Source of the DNA: Ilumatobacteraceae bacterium
Lineage (GTDB): Bacteria > Actinomycetota > Acidimicrobiia > Acidimicrobiales > Ilumatobacteraceae
Direction of reading: 5' to 3'
DNA length: 10,424 bases
Assembly: GCA_023257035.1 (NCBI GenBank)
Contig: JALRDI010000293.1
Location: forward strand, 1 to 10,424
The first letter of the stretch is position 1, and the number at the start of each line of letters is the position of its first letter. Under the pieces are notes generated by a model, which was given only the letters and a program-made list of their open reading frames with translations, was not told the DNA's origin and did not search any database. This document shows positions 6,390 through 10,424 of the stretch, piece after piece. The translations under genes and the position numbers were made by a program.

Positions 6390-7205
6390 TTAATCATCGG
6401 CATTTATTGTCGTGGTGCTTGTGGTTGAAGCGGTGACAGTTGTTGACGTACTCGCTGTCGTTGACGTTGTCACTGCCGGGTTTTGCGGCACCGAAGTACT
6501 CGCCGTCGGCTGAGTCGTGGCTGTGGGCAGTGTCGTTTTTGTACTCGTCGTCGTGCTCGTTGTTGCAGGGGCATCGATGCCAACAAGCAATTGGGCGAAG
6601 TCGGCCCATGCGACTGGTTGACCTGGGTCGCTGTTCGCTTCGAGGAGTGGCACATAGACGCTGATTGGTTGCCCGCCGACGAGGAACACCACTTGGCCGA
6701 TACCTCCTTCATCCGAGGTGAAGAGGGTCAATGTGAGAACGATTTGAGCGATCGCCCGTCGTTGCTGTGCACTTCCGAGTTGATTGATTGCTGCTCTCGA
6801 GAGGTTGACGTTGGCGATTCCTCGATCGACTTCAAAACTGAGTACGAGGTTTCTGGAAACTTCGGTTTGGAGGTCAGGCTGGGCGTCTGCTGGCGGTGAA
6901 CTCAACTGATTGAGAAGATCTCGCCCAGACACTGGAGTGGGAAGGTCGACTTTGACGGACTCGAGTTCACGACTGATTCGCCGGACATATACAACGTCAA
7001 CTGTTCGCTGATCTTCAGCAATGGTTGTTGTCGTCGTTCCTGGGTCCTCAGAAATCGCAGGAACGGTAGTTGTCGTGGTGCTCGTTTGGGCGAGCCCGTA
7101 GGGAATTTCTTCGAAGAGCACAGCCTCAGAATCGGTCTGAAGCCCGCATGCTGTGACAGATGAAATGAGCGCAACGAGAACCCCAATTTGGCGTGTTGGA
7201 TTCAT
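6390..7205 (-). CDS. GerMN-domain lipoprotein (small LpqB-like partner of the kinase)
   Basis: Predicted cell-surface lipoprotein. Residues 1-19 form a signal peptide ending in a lipobox (VTAC, lipidated C20). Two short Thr runs (41-48 and 57-61) form a linker. A GerMN-type domain spans about 68-190, with VVYVRR at its start and GIANVNLS and FLVGGQPISVYVPL within it. Residues 213-267 are almost only Thr, Ser, Ala and Pro, an extended and possibly glycosylated tail. GerMN domains occur in spore germination proteins and in LpqB, the lipoprotein encoded beside the MtrA-MtrB system of Actinobacteria. LpqB also has a large C-terminal propeller-like region, which is absent here. The ATG overlaps the kinase stop (ATGA), and GGAG lies 5 nt upstream. 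The link to kinase signalling is inferred from gene order and the LpqB parallel. A cell-wall role independent of the kinase is possible. Confidence 0.85.
   Translation of the reverse strand: MNPTRQIGVLVALISSVTACGLQTDSEAVLFEEIPYGLAQTSTTTTTVPAISEDPGTTTTTIAEDQRTVDVVYVRRISRELESVKVDLPTPVSGRDLLNQLSSPPADAQPDLQTEVSRNLVLSFEVDRGIANVNLSRAAINQLGSAQQRRAIAQIVLTLTLFTSDEGGIGQVVFLVGGQPISVYVPLLEANSDPGQPVAWADFAQLLVGIDAPATTSTTTSTKTTLPTATTQPTASTSVPQNPAVTTSTTASTSTTVTASTTSTTTINADD
6408..6569. repeat. Low-complexity Thr/Ser-coding tract
   Basis: The 3' part of the lipoprotein gene is built from degenerate repeats of ACN/TCN codons (read on + as GTTGACGT-, GTCGT- and ACTCGTCG-like units). It encodes the Thr/Ser-rich tail. 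Such tracts change length easily by slippage, so length differences between strains are expected. Confidence 0.7.
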
Positions 7206-8593
7206 GCGGTCTCCATCGGCATGTCGTGATTCAACAACGTAGGTTCGGTTTTGGGAAGGACGACTACGAATCGCGCTCCGCCAGCGGGAGAGTCGTCGAC
7301 ATATGCCCAGCCACCGAGTGCCGAAGCATGCTCGGCGACGAGCGCAAGCCCGAGTCCGGTTCCCTCTCGGTGGCGGGCAGTGCCGCCTCGCGTGAAACGC
7401 TCGAAGATCCGCGACCTGTCGGCTGGGTCAACCCCTGAGCCTGCATCGTCGACCATGATGACAACGTCTCCGAGTCGCTGAGTATCGATGATGACTTCGG
7501 TCGCTCCCTTGGCGTGGACGTAGGCGTTCTCGATCAGATTTGAGAGGATGCGCTCGTATCGCACACGATCGGTGACGGCGATGATCGGTTCAGACGACTT
7601 TATGGTGAGCGGTGTTGCCGGGGTTGACGAGCGTGCAAGTATCCGGTGGGAAAGGTCTCCAATATCAACCTCTTCAAGATGGCCATCGATCGCTCCCGCT
7701 TCAAGCCGCGAAAGCTCAAGTAGGTCAATCACCATGGCATCAAATCTGCGGACCTGGGCAATCAGGAGGTCGAGTGCTTGTTGAGAACGCTCGGAGAGTT
7801 CCTCCCGGCGAGCCGCGAGTACCTCTGCTGCCGCAGTCATGGCAGTTATTGGTGAGCGAAGCTCATGGCTTACTTCGGATGCAAAGCGTTCTTCTCGCTC
7901 AATCCGCGACTGAACAGCATCCGCCATGTTGTTAAACGCGGTAACTAGCCGAGTGAGTTCAGGGTCGTCAGTTGGCTCGAGTCGGGCATCGAGAGAGCCG
8001 CCTGCAATGTCGCTTGCGGTTGCTGCAACGCGAGTGAGAGGTCGGAGAAGGCCTCGACTCGTACTAAACCCGAAGAACACTGCGAGCAGCGCGGCCAGAA
8101 GCGATCCGACGAGCAGGGCGGTTACCAAGATCGCAAGTGTTCGTTCCGTTGCATTGAGCGGGAAGGCTTCGAAGTAGCCAGAGTTGTTGGCTTCGATGTG
8201 CACGCCGATTCCGATGTAGTTCTCGCCCTCGTATTCAAATCGCTGTTGCCCGGATTTTCCGTCAGCGACGGCGTCCCTCAGCGATGTTGGAAACGCTGTT
8301 TCGGGAAATTGGAGGAGAAACGTCAGTGCAGGACGGGTAAGAACGGCAAATCCACCTTCCTCGATGTCGAGGGATTGGAATGTTTCACTGATAGTGCCCT
8401 GTTCAAATGCGTTGCGAAGTTCGAGTGCATGATCGAACGCGGTGGCTCGGGAGGTTGCGATTCGCTGATCTACCAATGATTGACGGGCCACCGAATACGC
8501 CGCAGTAGTGAGTCCGAGGCCTGCAAGGAGACCGATGATTCCGAAGAAGGCTGCAACCCTTGACGCAAGTCGGGGCGAGCGCAGACGAATCAT
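7202..8593 (-). CDS. Sensor histidine kinase, MtrB-like
   Basis: Membrane sensor kinase of 463 residues. Transmembrane segment 1 lies at about 13-36, an extracytoplasmic sensor region of about 115 residues follows, transmembrane segment 2 spans about 152-176, then a HAMP domain (177-230). The dimerization/phosphoacceptor domain has H243 in FASEVSHELRSPITAM. The ATPase domain shows the N box NLIENAYVHA (352-361), G1 DDAGSGVD (382-389), F box IFERF (396-400) and G2 GTGLGLAL (411-418). The H-box region resembles actinobacterial MtrB. The ATG at 8593 is preceded by a TAATCT box 6 nt upstream and no Shine-Dalgarno sequence. Its stop overlaps the ATG of the GerMN lipoprotein gene, so the two are co-translated. 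The likely partner regulator is encoded divergently at 8801-9490. The signal is unknown; cell-wall or division state is a guess from the MtrB parallel. Confidence 0.93.
   Translation of the reverse strand: MIRLRSPRLASRVAAFFGIIGLLAGLGLTTAAYSVARQSLVDQRIATSRATAFDHALELRNAFEQGTISETFQSLDIEEGGFAVLTRPALTFLLQFPETAFPTSLRDAVADGKSGQQRFEYEGENYIGIGVHIEANNSGYFEAFPLNATERTLAILVTALLVGSLLAALLAVFFGFSTSRGLLRPLTRVAATASDIAGGSLDARLEPTDDPELTRLVTAFNNMADAVQSRIEREERFASEVSHELRSPITAMTAAAEVLAARREELSERSQQALDLLIAQVRRFDAMVIDLLELSRLEAGAIDGHLEEVDIGDLSHRILARSSTPATPLTIKSSEPIIAVTDRVRYERILSNLIENAYVHAKGATEVIIDTQRLGDVVIMVDDAGSGVDPADRSRIFERFTRGGTARHREGTGLGLALVAEHASALGGWAYVDDSPAGGARFVVVLPKTEPTLLNHDMPMETA
7211..7214 (-). promoter_or_regulatory. 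Shine-Dalgarno site of the lipoprotein gene
   Basis: GGAG on the minus strand ends 5 nt before the ATG at 7205. It is the clearest ribosome binding site in the window. It belongs to an internal operon gene, whereas first genes here lack such a site and look leaderless. Confidence 0.65.
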
Positions 8594-8599
8594 TTCGAC

Positions 8600-8605
8600 A
8601 GATTA
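8600..8605 (-). promoter_or_regulatory. Putative -10 box of leaderless kinase gene
   Basis: TAATCT on the minus strand is a good TANNNT match and ends 6 nt before the kinase ATG, which places the transcription start at the A of the start codon. No Shine-Dalgarno sequence is possible in such a transcript. No clear -35 box is seen. Confidence 0.55.
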
Positions 8606-8622
8606 GGCGAGAAGACCGTTCC

Positions 8623-8669
8623 GCTGCCGGTGGGACACCAGGGGGAGGTAGGTACCCCACCGGTGCAGC
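8623..8669. repeat. Inverted repeat upstream of the kinase promoter
   Basis: CCGGTGGG (8627-8634) and CCCACCGG (8656-8663) are perfect 8-bp complementary arms with 21 nt between them. The match extends outward as GCTG and CAGC with a 2-nt bulge. The pair lies just upstream of the predicted kinase -10 box, so it would be outside a leaderless transcript. This favours a protein-binding site over an RNA hairpin or terminator. Confidence 0.45.
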
Positions 8670-8700
8670 GTGAACTATCGAAGATTGTGACGGCTTCGTG

Positions 8701-8743
8701 TTGCGAACTCTTGCGAGATTTGTGCGATTTGTGTAACAAAATC
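8701..8743. promoter_or_regulatory. Phased TGCGA repeats, candidate response-regulator binding site
   Basis: TGCGA occurs at 8702, 8712 and 8723, followed by the related TGTAA at 8732, so copies recur about once per helical turn (10, 11 and 9 nt). Within this, GATTTGTGC and GATTTGTGT (8717-8734) form a tandem 9-bp repeat. OmpR/PhoB-family regulators typically bind direct repeats at about this spacing. The array lies between the kinase and regulator genes, about 60 nt before the regulator start. Binding is inferred, not shown. Confidence 0.4.
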
Positions 8744-8788
8744 TTGGCGGTGAGGTTCTGACGTCGTAGTTCGGCGGGTTCGAAGTGG

Positions 8789-8794
8789 CACACT
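8789..8794 (+). promoter_or_regulatory. Weak -10-like box before the response regulator
   Basis: CACACT ends 6 nt before the GTG at 8801. It keeps A2 and T6 of TANNNT only. No Shine-Dalgarno sequence precedes the GTG, so a leaderless start is the simplest reading. Confidence 0.3.
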
Positions 8795-8800
8795 TGGGCT

Positions 8801-9490
8801 GTGCACACGGTGCTCTTTATCGAAGATGATGACGCGATTCGACTCGCTCTCAGCATGGCCCTCGAAGACGAGGGCTATGAGGTCATTGAGGCGCATGATG
8901 GTGCGAGCGGCCTTGTTCAGTTCGGTCAACATCGACCAGATGTGGTGCTTCTCGACCTTCGGCTTCCTGATCTGTCGGGATTTGAGGTCTGCAAAGCGAT
9001 GAGAGCGACTTCGACTGTTCCAATCATCATGGTGACTGCTCAAACAGAGGCGGCCGACATGGTTGCGGGCCTTGAAGCTGGGGCAGACGACTACATCACG
9101 AAACCTGTTGTGCCTAAGGTGCTCTCAGCCCGTATTTCTGCGGTGTTGCGGCGGGTCAGCTACTCCTCGACGGGTGATGATGCTCACGATGAGGTAGTCC
9201 GGTTCGGCGATATCGAGTTGCGTCGGGAACAGGGCATTGTCACCAAGGGCGGGGTTGAGCTCTCGTTGACGCGAACAGAGTTCCGAATGTTGTGTGAGTT
9301 TGCGGAACATGCCGATGCAGTTCTCAGTCGAGATCAACTACTCGAACACGTCTGGGGATACGAGTACCTTGGAGATTCGCGTCTTGTTGATGCGCATGTC
9401 CGTCGGTTGCGACTCAAGATTGAGGACACCCCCGACGACCCGCAACGGATCGTTACCGTTCGAGGTCTCGGTTATCGCTTGATTTCTTAA
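8801..9490 (+). CDS. OmpR/PhoB-family response regulator, MtrA-like
   Basis: DNA-binding response regulator of 229 residues, the normal size. The receiver domain (1-118) has the acidic pocket ED8-10 and phospho-acceptor D52 in LLDLRLPD, with T79 (VTA), Y98 and K101 (YITKP) completing the switch. The winged-helix domain (133-227) contains LTRTEFRML (157-164), the recognition region LLEHVWGYEYLGDSRLVDAHVRRLR (180-204) and the terminal VTVRGLGYR (218-226). The WGY-D-RLV-HV-RLR pattern is strongly like MtrA. The start GTG at 8801 gives MHTVLFIEDDD, which places the first beta strand correctly. It is divergent from the kinase operon across 207 nt and converges on the crotonase gene with a gap of 3 nt. 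The kinase at 7202-8593 is the obvious partner. Autoregulation through repeats at 8701-8743 is plausible but unproven. Confidence 0.94.
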   Translation: MHTVLFIEDDDAIRLALSMALEDEGYEVIEAHDGASGLVQFGQHRPDVVLLDLRLPDLSGFEVCKAMRATSTVPIIMVTAQTEAADMVAGLEAGADDYITKPVVPKVLSARISAVLRRVSYSSTGDDAHDEVVRFGDIELRREQGIVTKGGVELSLTRTEFRMLCEFAEHADAVLSRDQLLEHVWGYEYLGDSRLVDAHVRRLRLKIEDTPDDPQRIVTVRGLGYRLIS

Positions 9491-9493
9491 CCA

Positions 9494-10264
9494 TTACTCG
9501 GCTGCTGGATTCCAGGCGGGTAACCGTTTCTCAATGAATGCTGCCATTCCCTCGGCCGCGTCAGGGCCGGAGAAAAATTCTTCGCTGAGTGCCCGCATTT
9601 CGGCGAACCCGGTCGTGCGGTCAAGAGTTGGGACACGATGCAGCATCGCTTTTGTTGCCGCTACTGCTCGGGGAGCACCAGCCAAGATCCCGTTGATCAG
9701 GTCGTTGACTGTCGCTGCAACGTCACTTGTCACATGAGTGATGAGGCCCATTTCGCGGGCATCAGCGGCTGAGAACACTTCACCTGTGAGCATGGCCGCA
9801 GCAATTTTGCCGGGTGGCACTCGGCGAAGGATCGGAACCGAGATGATTGCCGCAGCAACTCCAATACGAACTTCGGTGAGTGCAAAGGTGACGGACTGGT
9901 CGACCACGATCAGGTCACACGCGGTCATGAGGCCGAGTCCTCCTGCTCGGACTGCGCCGTTCACCACCGCGATTGTCGGCCGAGGTGTGTCCATTAGTCG
10001 TTCGAGAGCGCTCACCATCGGTCCCGAATCAGGTGGACCGGATGACCGTTCTTTCAGGTCAGCTCCGGCACAGAACGCTGGTCCTTCATGTCGAAGAACG
10101 ATCGCCCTGGCATCTTGGGCTTCTGCCTCATCGAGCGCCCTGTGGAGCTCTGCGAGAAGCTGGCGAGAGAGCGCATTGCGGTTGTGCTGCGAGTCGAGGG
10201 TGATCGTGGCGACGCCACGGTCCAGCCCGGAGCGGACGATGCGGTCGGGCGCGGAAGTGGACAT
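9494..10264 (-). CDS. Crotonase-family protein (enoyl-CoA hydratase/isomerase)
   Basis: Predicted CoA-thioester enzyme of the crotonase fold, 256 residues from the ATG at 10264. The first oxyanion-hole segment FCAGADLKE lies at 64-72 and the second, VNGAVRAGGLGL, at 101-112. Of the two hydratase glutamates, the E164 equivalent is present as E131 (LTEVRIG), but the E144 equivalent is glycine (G111). A plain enoyl-CoA hydration is therefore not assured; isomerase, methylglutaconyl-CoA hydratase-like or other activities are possible. The ending FIEKRLPAW is typical. The open frame continues upstream to 10399, but that part overlaps a Mur-ligase-like fragment in another frame and has no crotonase character. 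A TACGGT box 7 nt before 10264 supports the shorter, leaderless start. The first ~65 nt of the gene lie in higher-GC DNA than the rest. Confidence 0.88.
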   Translation of the reverse strand: MSTSAPDRIVRSGLDRGVATITLDSQHNRNALSRQLLAELHRALDEAEAQDARAIVLRHEGPAFCAGADLKERSSGPPDSGPMVSALERLMDTPRPTIAVVNGAVRAGGLGLMTACDLIVVDQSVTFALTEVRIGVAAAIISVPILRRVPPGKIAAAMLTGEVFSAADAREMGLITHVTSDVAATVNDLINGILAGAPRAVAATKAMLHRVPTLDRTTGFAEMRALSEEFFSGPDAAEGMAAFIEKRLPAWNPAAE

Positions 10265-10271
10265 CGCCAGG

Positions 10272-10277
10272 ACCGTA
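10272..10277 (-). promoter_or_regulatory. Putative -10 box of leaderless crotonase gene
   Basis: TACGGT on the minus strand fits TANNNT and ends 7 nt before the ATG at 10264. There is no Shine-Dalgarno sequence. The box lies immediately next to the end of the Mur-ligase-like fragment. Confidence 0.4.
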
Positions 10278-10289
10278 ACTCTCGCCGGC

Positions 10290-10424
10290 CGGGAGCGCGA
10301 GACGCACCTCGGTGGAACCCCAGGGTGTTCGGGCGACGAACCGGGCTCGAGCCCGATCGTCGAGCACGATCCCCTCGGGGCTGACGTCACCGCCGTCACC
10401 GAAGCTGAGCACCGATCCCGCGCA
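10290..10424 (-). pseudogene. Truncated Mur ligase (MurF-like) fragment
   Basis: Read on the minus strand from the window edge, about 45 residues are open: AGSVLSFGDGGDV, then an IVLDDRARARFVART segment, then PWGSTEVRLALP. This follows the pattern of MurF and related Mur ligases, where FG..ADV, I.LD..G..F and VRLALPG precede the HNV.NALAA helix. Here the resemblance stops after LALP, and the crotonase start follows about 25 nt later, so the remaining third of a ligase is missing. The frame runs on to a stop at 10128, inside the crotonase gene, but that part looks unrelated. GC is about 70 percent by hand count. It may be a decayed gene, an unusual junction, or an assembly error at a contig end. 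The family call is from memory of the pattern and is tentative. Confidence 0.4.

Noticed and set aside
8679..8698. CGAAG-N10-CTTCG inverted repeat in the kinase-regulator intergenic region
   Set aside because: Arms of 5 bp at this spacing are expected by chance. The neighbouring longer repeat and phased TGCGA motifs are better candidates.
9470..9492. Possible hairpin GGTTA...TAACC at the regulator stop codon
   Set aside because: A 5-bp AT-rich stem with a 13-nt loop is too weak to call a terminator.
10265..10399. N-terminal extension of the crotonase reading frame by 45 residues
   Set aside because: The added residues do not resemble crotonases and overlap the Mur-ligase-like fragment in another frame. 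The ATG at 10264 gives the standard family length.

Overview
The window looks like chromosomal DNA of an actinobacterium, most likely of the Acidimicrobiia type. The reasons are the protein set (menaquinone genes, an Rv0130-like MaoC hydratase, FadD- and FadE-type enzymes, an MtrA/MtrB-like two-component pair with a GerMN lipoprotein), Thr-rich low-complexity stretches on an exported protein, moderate GC, and several genes that start 6-7 nt after a TANNNT-like box with no Shine-Dalgarno sequence (leaderless). This placement is inferred from protein flavour, not from a database search.

Layout. The first ~37 bases may hold the tail of a + strand gene. Positions 58-2009 (minus) carry a menaquinone pair: menG/ubiE followed, with a 4-nt GTGA overlap, by an isochorismate synthase. 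Divergent from it is an acyl-CoA dehydrogenase of the ACAD10/11 flavour (2071-3291, +). It meets, tail to tail, a minus-strand pair made of a MaoC/HtdZ-like (R)-enoyl-CoA hydratase (5446-4988) and a FadD-type acyl-CoA synthetase (4957-3305). The GTPase gene era (5466-6377, +) lies head to head with maoC. Positions 6390-8593 (minus) carry a sensor histidine kinase followed, with a 4-nt ATGA overlap, by a lipoprotein with a GerMN domain. Across a 207-nt divergent region lies an OmpR/PhoB-type response regulator (8801-9490, +). A crotonase-family gene (10264-9494, minus) closes the intact gene set. The right edge holds a cut-off piece of what looks like a Mur ligase, in DNA of clearly higher GC.

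How the genes fit together. The two left genes feed menaquinone synthesis at its first step and its final methylation. FadD, FadE-like, MaoC and crotonase proteins can supply activation, dehydrogenation and hydration steps of acyl-CoA breakdown, although they are not one operon. The kinase, GerMN lipoprotein and regulator together resemble the MtrA-MtrB-LpqB system of other Actinobacteria, but with a different gene order and a much smaller lipoprotein. This is the most interesting module here, and its divergent control region holds phased TGCGA repeats and an inverted repeat. No RNA genes, CRISPR arrays, insertion sequences or phage genes were seen. The longest stretch without a gene is 8594-8800.
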